A stretch of 64,000 bases of DNA from Hymenobacter sp. YC55 (GCF_029433095.1 NZ_JARNTX010000001.1:1798001-1862000); one strand, 5' to 3'; shown: positions 45,263-54,635, counted from the stretch's first letter. The notes: generated by a model from the sequence alone, not told the origin. Numbers and translations are program-made.

Positions 45263-45291
45263 TTGCTATGTCTGAAGCCCGTCTATATTTG
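45263..45291 (+). promoter_or_regulatory. Complete Bacteroidota-type promoter (TTG-N18-TATATTTG)
   Basis: TTG at 45263-45265, an 18-nt spacer and TATATTTG at 45284-45291 match the family consensus in both elements and spacing. It is the best promoter in the window and lies about 350 nt before the PorE-like start codon. Confidence 0.6.
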
Positions 45292-45407
45292 CGCGTTACC
45301 TAGTATTCATAATTGTAAATAGGCTAGGAACCTATGTCCGCATAAATCTAAATTTTTAAATACTTGTGAAGTAGTAGGATGAGATTAAGGTCGCATTATA
45401 AAATTTC

Positions 45408-45415
45408 TATCTTTG
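45408..45415 (+). promoter_or_regulatory. Second putative -7 element for the PorE-like gene
   Basis: TATCTTTG is an exact TAnnTTTG match 223 nt before ATG 45639. No good TTG is seen at standard distance. Confidence 0.45.
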
Positions 45416-45638
45416 CCCGCAAATTGCCTTCTACTGCGCAAATAACTAAAAAGCATTAATCTCTTAAAAGAGTTCTTTCTGGCGCTTTGCATAGCAAAAA
45501 TTAACGTCCTACTTAACCCTTGTTAGGGTTTTCAGTATAACGAGGCAACTCATTTACAACCGGCCTGGCCACTAGTTGCGCCCGCAGTTTTCTCTCCAAA
45601 CTCCTCCGCATCTCCTTATTCTTCAAACCCCTCCAACA

Positions 45639-47891
45639 ATGGACAACTTAGTCAGAAGGTTATTGAAAGCCTCTTGCGCTTTCGCTCTTGCTGCCGCCGT
45701 GGCCCAGCCCACGCTGGCTCAGAGCACGCGCAAGCAGCTCAAGACCGCAAATAAGTTCTTCGAGCAAGAGAACTATCGGGCATCTATTCCTTTCTATGAA
45801 CAAGTGTTGGCTAAGGAGCCGAATAATCCCCTAGCCTTGTTCCGGGCTGGTATTTCTTACATGTCGTTTGATAAGGAGAAGGCCAGTGACTATATCTACA
45901 AAGCCCAGAAGCTGAAGCCAAAGGTGTCCAAGGATGTGGAGTATTGGCTGGGCCGCGTTGACCACCTGAACTATAACTTCGACGAGGCTATTGCGCACTT
46001 TCAAGCCTACAACGTAACGCTTAAGCCAAAGGACACGCGCAAAGCCGAGCTAGCGCAGCTGATTCAGCACTCGAAGAACGCCAAGGTGCAGTTCAACAGC
46101 CCCAAGGATATCTTCGTGAAGAACCTCGGGCCAACCGTGAACACGCCTTATGCCGAGCACAGCCCCGTTATTTCGGGCGATGATAAGCTGTTGCTTTTCA
46201 CCTCGCGTGGCGAAAACGTGACTGGCGCCGGCAACACAGGGGATAAGAAAGGCGGCAACCTTGCCACCGATGGCGAGTACTACGAAGACATCTTCGAAAC
46301 CAAGCGCATCGACGACGAAAACTGGGATAAGCCCCGCTCGCTGAGCGGTGTGCTCAACGGCAAAGGCCACGATGCATCCACCCAACTTTTCGACAATGAC
46401 TCTAAGCTACTCATGTATCGCCAGGACGAGAACGGCGACATCTTCTACTCGGAGAAGTCGGGCGGTGATTGGACGGCGCCTAAGAAGCTAAATCAAAACG
46501 TTAACTCGAAAGCCTTCGAGTCTGACGCCTTTATTACACCAGACGGCCTCACGATCTACTTCTCGACCGGTAAGTATTCCGAAGACGGCTCGCTCGACAT
46601 CTATTATTCCACCCGGCAAGCCGGTGGGGATTGGGGCCCCGCTAAGTCGATGGGCACGGCCATCAACACCAAGTACGATGACGATAGCCCGTACCTAAGC
46701 CGCGACGGTAAAACTTTGTACTTCTCGTCGCGTGGTCACAACACCATGGGTGGCTACGACATCTTCAAGTCGGAGTACGACTCGATAGCCAAAAGATGGG
46801 GCCGCCCCGAGAACATGGGCTACCCCGTAAACACGCCCGACGATGATACCTACTACCGCTTAAGCCCGGATGGTAGCTACGCTTATCTGTCGTCGTACCG
46901 CATTGGTGGTTATGGGGAGAAGGATATCTACACCATTAACTACATTAAAAACGCCACTATTCGGGGCCGAGTGTTTTCGCAGCGCGACAGCACCGTAATT
47001 CCGGGCGTAGAATTGGTATTCAGTGGCACGCAGGCCGATAAAACGGCACTCAGCTACCGCGACGTAACGAAGCCCATAACTGGCGACTATCAAGTGAGTG
47101 TGCTGTCGGGCCGTGCGTACCAGGTAGCCGTAACAAAGGATGGAACGAACATCGTGACGGAAGAATTTACCGTGCCGATTTCAACCAACGACTCAACCGT
47201 TGTAGAAAAGAACTTCTACGTGCCATATGTTGACACAACATCGCAAGTAGCCTTCAAGAACATCTACTTCGATACCGACAAGTACAAGCTGCGGCCTGAG
47301 TCGATTACCGAGTTGGACAACATCAGCTCGATCCTGAAGGCAAATTCGGGCGTTAATATCTCTATCGAAGGCCACTGCGACTCGCGCAATACCGACGAGT
47401 ACAACATCGTACTAGGCCAGAACCGCGCCGATGCGGCCTACAACTACCTAAAGAAATCGGGTATTGCGGAGACCCGGATGGTAACGGTAAGCTACGGTGA
47501 GCGTCGTCCGGCCGCGGCCAACGATTCGCCGGAGAACATGCAGCTGAACCGCCGCGTGGAATTCCGTCCGATTGTGAAGGAAGGAGAAGCTGCACCAGTA
47601 TTGACTCCAGGTGTTGCACCTGCAACTACCACGAGCACTGGTGCAGGCACCAGCACCTCATCGTCTGTTCCGGGCGCTGGCGCGACGCTTCAGCCAGGCA
47701 AAAGCAAAGCTAAGCTAGCCGATGGCACCAAGGTGAAAACCAAAGTGGATGAGGACAGCGACAAAGTGAAGGTGAAAACCAAAGGCGCCAACGACGAAAA
47801 GAGCAAGACCATTACCAAGGATGGTACTATCGATTCGAAGGCTAAAGATGCCACTGGCGAAAAAGTCAAAGTAAAGACCGACAACGACTAA
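45639..47891 (+). CDS. TPR / PD40-propeller / CRD / OmpA-domain protein, PorE-like
   Basis: The 750-residue exported protein starts with a signal peptide (about residues 1-28). It has TPR-like helices (about 32-150) and a five-part WD40/PD40 propeller (about 180-440; AEHSPVISGDDKLLLFTSR, ITPDGLTIYFSTGKYSEDGS, DDSPYLSRDGKTLYFSSRG). A CarboxypepD-regulatory-like module (TIRGRVFSQRDST) and a C-terminal OmpA domain (ISIEGHCDSRNTDEYN) that grips peptidoglycan follow. This order matches PorE of the type IX secretion system. PorE is a lipoprotein, while no lipobox is evident here. A Lys/Asp-rich tail of about 100 residues follows the OmpA domain. The start at ATG 45639 opens the signal peptide. Confidence 0.87.
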   Translation: MDNLVRRLLKASCAFALAAAVAQPTLAQSTRKQLKTANKFFEQENYRASIPFYEQVLAKEPNNPLALFRAGISYMSFDKEKASDYIYKAQKLKPKVSKDVEYWLGRVDHLNYNFDEAIAHFQAYNVTLKPKDTRKAELAQLIQHSKNAKVQFNSPKDIFVKNLGPTVNTPYAEHSPVISGDDKLLLFTSRGENVTGAGNTGDKKGGNLATDGEYYEDIFETKRIDDENWDKPRSLSGVLNGKGHDASTQLFDNDSKLLMYRQDENGDIFYSEKSGGDWTAPKKLNQNVNSKAFESDAFITPDGLTIYFSTGKYSEDGSLDIYYSTRQAGGDWGPAKSMGTAINTKYDDDSPYLSRDGKTLYFSSRGHNTMGGYDIFKSEYDSIAKRWGRPENMGYPVNTPDDDTYYRLSPDGSYAYLSSYRIGGYGEKDIYTINYIKNATIRGRVFSQRDSTVIPGVELVFSGTQADKTALSYRDVTKPITGDYQVSVLSGRAYQVAVTKDGTNIVTEEFTVPISTNDSTVVEKNFYVPYVDTTSQVAFKNIYFDTDKYKLRPESITELDNISSILKANSGVNISIEGHCDSRNTDEYNIVLGQNRADAAYNYLKKSGIAETRMVTVSYGERRPAAANDSPENMQLNRRVEFRPIVKEGEAAPVLTPGVAPATTTSTGAGTSTSSSVPGAGATLQPGKSKAKLADGTKVKTKVDEDSDKVKVKTKGANDEKSKTITKDGTIDSKAKDATGEKVKVKTDND

Positions 47892-47910
47892 GCTGTTGGG
47901 TGAATCATAT

Positions 47911-47943
47911 AAAGCGGGCCGGGCTCTATGCCCGGCCCGCTTT
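47911..47943 (+). terminator. Intrinsic terminator after the PorE-like gene
   Basis: A 14-bp perfect stem (47911-47924 with 47930-47943) rich in G+C, with a 5-nt loop and a run of T. Confidence 0.9.
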
Positions 47944-47970
47944 TTTTCAACATAATGACTCGACAGACGT

Positions 47971-47978
47971 TATGTTTG
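47971..47978 (+). promoter_or_regulatory. Putative -7 element for ubiE
   Basis: TATGTTTG is an exact TAnnTTTG match 41 nt before ATG 48020 and just after the preceding terminator. Confidence 0.5.
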
Positions 47979-48019
47979 GGCAATTTTGCCCCTGAATCTT
48001 CGTTGTTCGCCCCAGACCT

Positions 48020-48748
48020 ATGGCCGTAGTACCCTACAAAGACGACACCGCTGGCAAGAAGTCCCAAGTGGCTCACATGTTTAATAGCATTGCGGGCAAA
48101 TACGACTTCCTAAACCACTTCTTAAGCGTTGGCACCGACATTTATTGGCGGCGCAAAGCAGTGAGCGAGCTTAAGACCTTACGGCCAGCCCGCATACTCG
48201 ATATTGCTACCGGAACGGCTGATTTCGCCATCGAAACGTTGCGTGCTGCTTCGGCCGACGCGCAAGTGACGGGCGTCGACATTTCGGAGGGTATGCTGGC
48301 AGTTGGTCGGCGTAAGCTGCAAGAAAAGGGCCTGACGCACCGGATTCAGTTGGAGCAAGGTGATTCCGAGAACTTACCGTACCCCGATAATCACTTCGAT
48401 GCCGTTACGGCTTCGTTTGGGGTACGCAACTTCGAGAATCTGACCAAAGGCCTAACGGAAATGCGTCGCGTGCTCCGGCCAGGAGGAAAGCTTGTGATTC
48501 TGGAATTTTCCAAGCCTACAGCGTTTCCGCTCAAGCAAGCATACAATTTCTATTTTCAGCGGGTGCTTCCTGTCTTCGGCAAGATGATTTCCAAAGACAA
48601 CTCCGCATATACTTACCTGCCCGAATCGGTGCAGGCCTTTCCAGATGGCCCCGATTTCTTGGCTATCCTCCGGCAAGTCGGCTTCAATACTCCCGCATGG
48701 CAACCACTCACGTTCGGCATCAGCTCTATCTACACCGCTCACAAATAA
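48020..48748 (+). CDS. ubiE: Demethylmenaquinone methyltransferase UbiE/MenG
   Basis: The 242-residue SAM-dependent methyltransferase makes menaquinone from demethylmenaquinone. [20 protein letters not shown] is the family N-terminal motif. [14 protein letters not shown] is motif I for SAM binding, and [22 protein letters not shown] and [15 protein letters not shown] are the other signatures. Full length. Its last 52 nt overlap the start of the PorT-like gene, a conserved arrangement in Bacteroidota, so the two are co-transcribed. Confidence 0.96.
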   Translation: MAVVPYKDDTAGKKSQVAHMFNSIAGKYDFLNHFLSVGTDIYWRRKAVSELKTLRPARILDIATGTADFAIETLRAASADAQVTGVDISEGMLAVGRRKLQEKGLTHRIQLEQGDSENLPYPDNHFDAVTASFGVRNFENLTKGLTEMRRVLRPGGKLVILEFSKPTAFPLKQAYNFYFQRVLPVFGKMISKDNSAYTYLPESVQAFPDGPDFLAILRQVGFNTPAWQPLTFGISSIYTAHK

Positions 48749-49521
48749 GCCGCTTCTCACTGCTGATTTTTTTGGCTCTGGCAACTTCCTTTGGCGCCCA
48801 GGCCCAACGCAAAAGCAAAACGAGCGCCAGCCGGGCCAAAAATGGGCGAGTGAAATCCATCACCGTAAACAACCTGCCCGGCTACGACGATAAATGGTTT
48901 CACCCTGGTTTCTACATTGCGCCGCATTTTTCGCGGTTCAAAGTCGAGCAGTCCCAGGCGTACATCCAGAACCTGAACACCAGCCGCGGCGTGTCGGTGA
49001 ATGCGCTGAATGGTCCGGGCTTCTCGGTCGGCTTCGTGGGTGACGTACGGTTGGGTGACTATTTCAACCTGCGGTTTGCGCCGGGGGTTAGCTTTATTAC
49101 GCGCCAGTTGGAGTTCAAGCCAGCCGGTTATACTCAGAATACCGCCGATCCGAACGATCCGTCTGAACTGGTAACTCAAGAAATTGGGTCTACGCAGGCC
49201 GATTTCCCTCTGCTAGTGAAGTTTCACTCGGAGCGGCGGCGCAACACGCGCATGTACGTGGTAGGCGGTATAAAGCCGAGCGTAAACGTGGGCAACCGGC
49301 GCAAAGACGAAGAGCGAAACAACATCACCGCGGATAACACCGATGTGGCCATCGAGTATGGCGTGGGGATGGACTTGTTTTACCCGTTCTTCAAATTCGC
49401 ACCAGAACTGCGGTTTTCGCACGGCCTCAAAAACCTGTATTTACCGGACAACAATATTTACAGCAACAGCTTGCAAAGACTACGCAGCAACACCGTAACG
49501 CTGTATTTGACATTCGAGTAA
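48697..49521 (+). CDS. porT: PorT-like outer-membrane beta-barrel protein (type IX secretion)
   Basis: The 274-residue protein has a signal peptide that ends ATSFGAQAQ, then a beta-barrel of the outer-membrane porT/porin-like fold: [41 protein letters not shown], and the final strand VTLYLTFE ending in Phe-Glu. PorT is needed for the type IX secretion system, and the gene is commonly found beside ubiE in Bacteroidota. The only ATG lies inside ubiE (52-nt overlap), giving a long polar stretch before the hydrophobic core of the signal; a downstream non-ATG start cannot be excluded. Another member of the DUF2490-like barrel group is the alternative. Confidence 0.75.
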   Translation: MATTHVRHQLYLHRSQISRFSLLIFLALATSFGAQAQRKSKTSASRAKNGRVKSITVNNLPGYDDKWFHPGFYIAPHFSRFKVEQSQAYIQNLNTSRGVSVNALNGPGFSVGFVGDVRLGDYFNLRFAPGVSFITRQLEFKPAGYTQNTADPNDPSELVTQEIGSTQADFPLLVKFHSERRRNTRMYVVGGIKPSVNVGNRRKDEERNNITADNTDVAIEYGVGMDLFYPFFKFAPELRFSHGLKNLYLPDNNIYSNSLQRLRSNTVTLYLTFE

Positions 49522-49536
49522 AGGAGAAAAGTTGGG

Positions 49537-49596
49537 TGGCTGATTGTTTGATTGTGGATAGACTTATCGTCAGTTCAACAATTGAGCAATCAGCCA
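49537..49596. other. 19-bp inverted repeat with wobble pairs
   Basis: Arms 49537-49555 and 49578-49596 pair over 19 positions with three G-U pairs, around a 22-nt loop. It fills most of the gap between porT and the SDR gene and may be a terminator without a T tract or a repeat. Confidence 0.5.
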
Positions 49597-49627
49597 TTTA
49601 ACAAGTTGGAAATCAACAAGATCAATC

Positions 49628-50374
49628 ATGCAAACTGCATTCATTACGGGCGCTTCATCGGGTATTGGCCGAGCTACAGCGGTGGCGCTAAGCAAGGCCG
49701 GATTTCAACTGGTCGTGACGGGGCGGCGGCGGGAGCGGCTAGAAGAGCTAGCCCAAGAAGTAGCGCCCGTGCCGGTTCATATTCTTACGTTTGACGTCCG
49801 CGACCAAGCAGCGGTAGACGCTGCTGTGGCTGGTTTGCCAGCTGAATTTGCCGAAGTCGAAGTACTGATCAACAATGCTGGGAATGCACACGGACTGGCG
49901 CCCATCCAAGACGGTGACCCCGCGGATTGGGACGCTATGCTCGACGGGAATGTGAAAGGTTTACTTTACGTGAGCCGGGCTCTGCTGCCTACTATGACGC
50001 GCCGTAAGAAAGGCCATATCATCAACATCGGTTCTATTGCCGGGCACGAAACCTATGCTAACGGCAACGTGTATTGTGCCTCGAAAGCGGCGGTAGCAGC
50101 CCTTACGAAGGGTATGCGCCTTGACCTTCTGCCTCACCACATTCGGGTGGCTGAAGTGAATCCGGGGGCCGTGGAAACTGAGTTTTCGCAGGTGCGCTTC
50201 AAAGGCGACAACGAGCGGGCCGCCACGGTATACAAGGGGTTTGAACCCTTGCGGGCCGAAGACATTGCCGACGTAATTCAGTTTATGGTAACCCGGCCGG
50301 CCCACGTCAATATTGCGGAAGTATTGATTCTGCCTGCTGCGCAAGCCGCCGCTACAGTGATTCGGAAAGAGTAA
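49628..50374 (+). CDS. Short-chain dehydrogenase, YdfG-like
   Basis: The 248-residue classical SDR is of the YdfG (3-hydroxy acid dehydrogenase) type. TGASSGIGRATA is the NADP-binding loop, TGRRRERLEEL an Arg-rich NADP-selecting stretch, and NNAGNAHGL the structural motif. Catalytic Ser, Tyr and Lys lie in INIGSIAGHE and YCASKAAV. NPGAVETEF completes the family pattern. The substrate is likely a hydroxy acid such as serine or a related compound. It ends at a terminator. Confidence 0.92.
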   Translation: MQTAFITGASSGIGRATAVALSKAGFQLVVTGRRRERLEELAQEVAPVPVHILTFDVRDQAAVDAAVAGLPAEFAEVEVLINNAGNAHGLAPIQDGDPADWDAMLDGNVKGLLYVSRALLPTMTRRKKGHIINIGSIAGHETYANGNVYCASKAAVAALTKGMRLDLLPHHIRVAEVNPGAVETEFSQVRFKGDNERAATVYKGFEPLRAEDIADVIQFMVTRPAHVNIAEVLILPAAQAAATVIRKE

Positions 50375-50396
50375 GCAAACAGCTCAAGCAAACTAC

Positions 50397-50421
50397 AAAA
50401 GCCCTGCTCGACAGGGCTTTT
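50397..50421 (+). terminator. Intrinsic terminator after the SDR gene
   Basis: A 10-bp stem (50397-50406 with 50412-50421) with a 5-nt loop and further T residues, 22 nt beyond the stop codon. Confidence 0.82.
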
Positions 50422-50463
50422 TTGTGGGCTGCCGACTTTATAGCACAATGACAAAAGTAAAGT

Positions 50464-51141
50464 CTACGTAGCAACACCCTGCGCATACAGTTGTTGGAGT
50501 ACGTTGGCGTCCAGGGTGTGCTTACCGGCAAAGTATATGACCTCGGGCTCAACTCCTAAGCTCCGTAGAAACGCGCGCTGCTGTTCGAGGTCAGTGGGTT
50601 TTATAAACTCGTCATCATCGCCGCAAACCAGGGTGACGGGTAGGTTGCGTACCAACTGCGTGGCAACCGTGAAATCCATATCGGGCGGAAAGGCCCCGGC
50701 CCACAAAATAAGCCGGGCCGGACGGAAACGGGCACGAGCTAGCCAGCGGCTCACCGTTGCAGCCCCCTGCGAGAACCCAAGCACCGTCACGCGCACCTCT
50801 TGCGGCGCATGAGTCAGCACTGTGTTGGCTAGTTGGTTGAGGTAGCCAACGTAGTCGTCGATTTCAAATAGCCGGTCTTCGCGCGTCATCCAGGTGGCGC
50901 CAATGCGGCCCCGGCCATTGCTAGGTCCTTGCAGATAGAAGCGTGATAAGCCTTCCGGAGCTACGACCACCAGCGAAGAATCAGCGGTAGCAAGAGCAGC
51001 GAAGTGCCGAATGAAATACGCCGCTAATTGCCCGTAGCCATGGCACACAAACCACACCTGCCGAGTAGCAGCCGACAACTCGCCTAATTGAAAGTAGCGA
51101 GCCGTGCGGGTTACGGGCAAGTGATGCTCCTGAGCAGACAT
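50464..51141 (-). CDS. Alpha/beta hydrolase, phospholipase/carboxylesterase family
   Basis: The 225-residue cytoplasmic enzyme is of the YpfH/carboxylesterase type. VWFVCHGYGQLA is the oxyanion strand, VLGFSQGAATVSRW holds the nucleophilic Ser in GFSQG, VCGDDDEFIKP the Asp and FAGKHTLD the late His. The His motif is at the usual place, just before the C-terminus. Substrate unknown. Convergent with the SDR gene. No operon partner. Confidence 0.88.
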   Translation of the reverse strand: MSAQEHHLPVTRTARYFQLGELSAATRQVWFVCHGYGQLAAYFIRHFAALATADSSLVVVAPEGLSRFYLQGPSNGRGRIGATWMTREDRLFEIDDYVGYLNQLANTVLTHAPQEVRVTVLGFSQGAATVSRWLARARFRPARLILWAGAFPPDMDFTVATQLVRNLPVTLVCGDDDEFIKPTDLEQQRAFLRSLGVEPEVIYFAGKHTLDANVLQQLYAQGVAT

Positions 51142-51262
51142 ATAGAAGTGACTGAAAAAAGAAAATAGCCCAAGAGCGTTACAAGGAGGCCGTCCCAGCC
51201 TGTGGCTGAGAAATTACGGGCACCAGTCAGTTCTCTTAACTCGATAGGTGCCAATACGTCCG

Positions 51263-51766
51263 TTAAACTTCCGGTACTCTTTGCTTAGGCAAGTCGTCGG
51301 CGGTAAAGCCAAACGGAAGTAAGTCGCTGAGGCGGCCGAAGCGGTAGATGCTACCGTTGGGGCCGGGCAGGAGCAGCGGGATAGGCTGGTGCTGGCGGTG
51401 TTCGTATTCGGCCATCACTTGGCGGCAGGCACCGCAGCTAGTTACGGACACAAAGTCGCCGGAGGCGGGGCGGGCGGCTACGGCCATGCCTACAATGCGG
51501 CGTTCGGGTTGGGTGGCAGCTAAGCCGAATAAAGCGGTGCGCTCGGCACAAAGGCCGGATGGAAACGCTGCATTTTCCTGGTTGGTGCCGCGAAACAAAG
51601 TGCCATCGTCGAGGAGCAATGCGGTGCCCACGTGAAAGTGGGAGTAGGGAGCGTAGGCGTGGTCGGTGGCGGCGCGGGCAGCTTGCCAGGTGGCAGCTTC
51701 AGCAGGAGTAAGGTCGGCTTCGGTAAGAACCTCGACGTCAATAGTGAGGCGGAGCGGTTGGGCCAT
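51263..51766 (-). CDS. cdd: Cytidine deaminase
   Basis: The 167-residue zinc enzyme converts cytidine and deoxycytidine to the uridine forms in pyrimidine salvage. YSHFHVGTALLLDDG and TNQENAAFPSGLCAERTAL hold the substrate loop and zinc ligand Cys-Ala-Glu. TSCGACRQVMAEY supplies the two further Cys ligands (CxxC). The start ATG 51766 (MAQPLRLTIDVEVL) is preferred to the in-frame start at 51814. It is divergent from the saccharopine reductase-like gene. Confidence 0.95.
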   Translation of the reverse strand: MAQPLRLTIDVEVLTEADLTPAEAATWQAARAATDHAYAPYSHFHVGTALLLDDGTLFRGTNQENAAFPSGLCAERTALFGLAATQPERRIVGMAVAARPASGDFVSVTSCGACRQVMAEYEHRQHQPIPLLLPGPNGSIYRFGRLSDLLPFGFTADDLPKQRVPEV

Positions 51767-52138
51767 TGCGTAGGCGGAAATAAGAAGAGGTTCCGGTACG
51801 GTGGCCGGCCCCAATTGGGTAAGGGGCGGTCAATGTACTACAATTATCAATCAGTGCATATAGTCCGGCAGACAGCATATAGTACTAATTGCACGGGAAA
51901 CAGCAGGAAACATGCTTCTTAATAGGCATGGGTTGTATACCAGACGGCCTTTACACGTAGAACCTTGTTCAGCTTGTGCACTATGGCCAAGTATGGCAGT
52001 GTAGTGCGCTATGGCTTTGGTTGAGGAAGTTTCATTAGAATTAACTTCTGATGCGGAATGCAGGGCGCACAAATTACCTTGTCTGCGGTGTCGGCCGTTG
52101 TGGATCCGCTGTTTCTTGTTTGTTGCTACCATCTATAC
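51767..52138. other. Divergent intergenic region without clear features
   Basis: About 370 nt between cdd and the saccharopine-reductase-like gene. It contains an imperfect direct repeat GTGCACTATGGC/GTGCGCTATGGC near 51975-52017 but no exact TAnnTTTG, no terminator and no ORF I trust. Confidence 0.4.
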
Positions 52139-53497
52139 ATGACTCGTCTTCTTCTGCTGGGAGCCGGCCGTTCGGCTACCTCCCTTATTCAGTATTTGTT
52201 GCGCCACGCAGCCACCGAAAACTGGTTTCTCACCGTTGCCGATGTCAATCCGGCCCACTTGGTGCCTGTACTGGCCGCACACACCGAATACGCCCATGCA
52301 GTATCGTTTGACATTTCAGACAGTACGCACCTCGAAGAGCTGGTGACGCAAGCAGATGTTGTGGTTTCTATGCTGCCGGCGCAATTCCATGCGCCCGTGG
52401 CGCGGGCCTGCGTGCAACACCGGCGGCACTTGGTGACGGCCAGCTACGTCAGCCCAGAAATTAGGGCACTAGAAGATGAGTCACGCACTGCGGGTATCAC
52501 TATCCTGATGGAATGCGGCCTCGACCCCGGCTTAGACCATATGTCGGCTATGGCTGTGATTGAGCGAATACGGGCACAGGGCGGCCACATTACATCGTTT
52601 CACTCGTACTGTGGTGGGCTGCTCGCTCCCGATTCGGAAGGGGACAATCCGTGGCAGTACAAGTTTACCTGGAATCCTCGCAACGTGGTGATGGCAGGGC
52701 AGGGCACGGCCAAATATCTTGAGAACGGGCACCCGCGTTACATTCCTTACCAACGCCTGTTTGCGCATCCTACGCCCATAGAGGTGCCGGGCTATGGCGC
52801 CTTCGAGGGCTATGCCAACCGCGATTCGCTGAGCTACCGCGCGCCCTATGGCTTGCAAGACATCCCTACCATTTTGCGAGGTACGCTACGTCGCCCTGGC
52901 TATTGTGCTGCCTGGGATACCTTAGTGCGCCTAGGCTTAACAGACGATTCGGGGAGTTTGGGCAACCCGTCTGATATGACGTGGCGTGAGTTGATAGAGG
53001 CGTATCTGCCGGTTTCATTGCCCCGCGCCACCACCGAAACCGAGCTGGCCATGCGGTTTGCCGATTACCTCGGTTTGCATTTCACTGGCCCTGAAATGCA
53101 GCGGCTCCAATGGCTCGGCCTGTTCACCGACCAAGCCGTGAACCACGCCGATGCAACTCCCGCCCAGCTGCTGGAGCGCCTCCTGACCAAAAAGTGGCAG
53201 CTTAAGCCCGATGACCACGACATGATTGTGATGCAGCACCTTTTCAACTACGAGCTACACGGCAAGCGGCACCACCTCACCGCTTCGTTGGTGGTGCTAG
53301 GCGACGATGCTACCCACACGGCCATGGCCAAAACGGTTGGGCTGCCCGTTGGTATGGCCGTCCGGCGCCTTGTGCGTGGTGAGTTGACGCAACGGGGCGT
53401 CATTATACCTACGCACGCCGGCCTGTACGAGCCCATTCTGGCCGAATTAGCTGCCGATTACAACATTCAGTTCGTGGAAGAAGAGACGGTTTTGTAA
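52139..53497 (+). CDS. Saccharopine dehydrogenase family protein (LYS9-like reductase)
   Basis: The 452-residue oxidoreductase has an N-terminal Rossmann fold (RLLLLGAGRSATSLIQYLL) and strand pattern VVVSMLPAQFHAPVARAC. The family core is TASYVSPEIRALEDESRTAGITILMECGLDPGLDHM. The C-terminal half holds the substrate domain with CGGLLAPDSEGDNPWQYKFTWNP. It resembles saccharopine reductase (LYS9), which reduces the adduct of aminoadipate semialdehyde and glutamate, or lysine-catabolic LKR/SDH parts. The start ATG 52139 is typical; the frame extends upstream without support. Confidence 0.9.
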   Translation: MTRLLLLGAGRSATSLIQYLLRHAATENWFLTVADVNPAHLVPVLAAHTEYAHAVSFDISDSTHLEELVTQADVVVSMLPAQFHAPVARACVQHRRHLVTASYVSPEIRALEDESRTAGITILMECGLDPGLDHMSAMAVIERIRAQGGHITSFHSYCGGLLAPDSEGDNPWQYKFTWNPRNVVMAGQGTAKYLENGHPRYIPYQRLFAHPTPIEVPGYGAFEGYANRDSLSYRAPYGLQDIPTILRGTLRRPGYCAAWDTLVRLGLTDDSGSLGNPSDMTWRELIEAYLPVSLPRATTETELAMRFADYLGLHFTGPEMQRLQWLGLFTDQAVNHADATPAQLLERLLTKKWQLKPDDHDMIVMQHLFNYELHGKRHHLTASLVVLGDDATHTAMAKTVGLPVGMAVRRLVRGELTQRGVIIPTHAGLYEPILAELAADYNIQFVEEETVL

Positions 53498-53596
53498 GGA
53501 CGAGTATGCACTACGGAGCTTGCCAGCGACGCTTGTGTTGGTTGGTTCCGGGCGAGTGGGAGGAAGTTGTTGACAGTGGTCTTGGCTCCGCTGGAC

Positions 53597-54313
53597 TTAC
53601 AGAGCTAGATAAAACGGCCCAAGCAACTCCTTGAACGCCGCGGAGTATACCTCGGCTTCCGTCACTAACAATTCTTGCTGTACCACAGGCTGGACTTGCC
53701 TGCCGAAGGTGGTGATGTGGCGGAGCGGCTTGCTGCCCGCCCGGTGCCGGAGCACAAGGCGAGTGAGAGGGAACAAGGCTGCACGCGAGGCTTCCAACTC
53801 GAAATGCTGCATTTCGGGAGGCGGGAGCAGCACCGAGAGGTGCCCTTGGAGTGCTAAGAAGCTGGCGGCGAAGCGGACTAGCTCCGCAAAGGTTAGGGTA
53901 TCGGAGGCGGTGTGGCGGGCGGTGGCGCGCCGAGCATCGGGCGGGCGCAGAGAGTGCCGAAAGAAGGGCGGATTGCAGAGGATATGGTCGAAGGGAGCGG
54001 GTTGGGTGGCCGCAAAATCAGCTAAGGACTGCGCATGCAGCGCGAGCCGGTCGGCCCAAGGACTAACGGTGAAGTTGGTTTGCGCTTGCATGGCGGCGGC
54101 TTCGTCTAGTTCCACAGCCTCAATCTGCGCAGTAGGGTTACGCTGCGCGGCCATCAGAGCCAGTAGGCCGGTGCCGGTACCAACATCCAAAATGCGGCGG
54201 GCACCCGCTACATCGGCAGCTGCGCCGAGCACGCACGCATCGGTACTGACTTTCATGGCGCAGTGCGCCTGCTCTACTCGGAATTGCTTGAACTGAAAAT
54301 AGGTGTTAGCCAC
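53597..54313 (-). CDS. trmN6: tRNA1(Val) adenine-37 N6-methyltransferase, TrmN6-like
   Basis: The 238-residue SAM-dependent enzyme is expected to methylate A37 of tRNA-Val. YFQFKQFRVEQAHCAMKVSTDACVLGA is the diagnostic family start, ILDVGTGTGLLALM is SAM motif I and DHILCNPPFF is the NPPF motif of N6-adenine methylation. I place the start at GTG 54313 (VANTYFQFKQF). The frame is open to a TTG at 54367, but those 18 residues are hydrophobic and absent from relatives. Only GTG fits the family N-terminus. Confidence 0.9.
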   Translation of the reverse strand: MANTYFQFKQFRVEQAHCAMKVSTDACVLGAAADVAGARRILDVGTGTGLLALMAAQRNPTAQIEAVELDEAAAMQAQTNFTVSPWADRLALHAQSLADFAATQPAPFDHILCNPPFFRHSLRPPDARRATARHTASDTLTFAELVRFAASFLALQGHLSVLLPPPEMQHFELEASRAALFPLTRLVLRHRAGSKPLRHITTFGRQVQPVVQQELLVTEAEVYSAAFKELLGPFYLAL

Positions 54314-54635
54314 TAGGCAGAGAAGAAAGGATGGCACCCCAAAGGTCCGGCTTTCAAAGTAAATCAACCACCAGCTTGCTTGAAGCCAGACTTGCCCGCG
54401 TTATGCGCCCCTAGCCTGAGGCTGACAAGCACTTGGTCATTAAGCAGCGGGCGCCCCTGCGAACGAAGCCCAAAAGGCGAAATAGTTTTCGCCGATTACC
54501 GAGGAAAAGAAAGCGTAGCGAAACGAGTTTCGGAGGTACCCGCCTCTATTGGCTGGAAACGGCCTTTGGCATGCTGGCACTGGGTTTGAAAAAAGAAGAG
54601 AAGCACTTCTTTTTCAACTTAACCAGCTGTCTGTC
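54314..54635. other. Upstream region of the zipper-protein/toxin cluster
   Basis: About 322 nt between the trmN6 start and the first zipper-protein gene. It has no ORF I trust. A TTACTTTG-like element on the minus strand lies before trmN6. On the + strand TGGCACTGGGTTTGAA (54575-54590) resembles a sigma-54 -24/-12 element but differs at the key -12 position (TTGA instead of TTGC). Confidence 0.4.

Larger units (their letters stand above)
45182..45638. other. Promoter-rich intergenic region before the PorE-like gene
   Basis: About 457 nt, AT-rich, with no credible ORF. It holds one leftward element for engB and two rightward TAnnTTTG elements. The second rightward element would give a leader of about 220 nt before ATG 45639. 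A regulatory leader or small RNA is possible, but I see no clear conserved fold. Confidence 0.5.
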
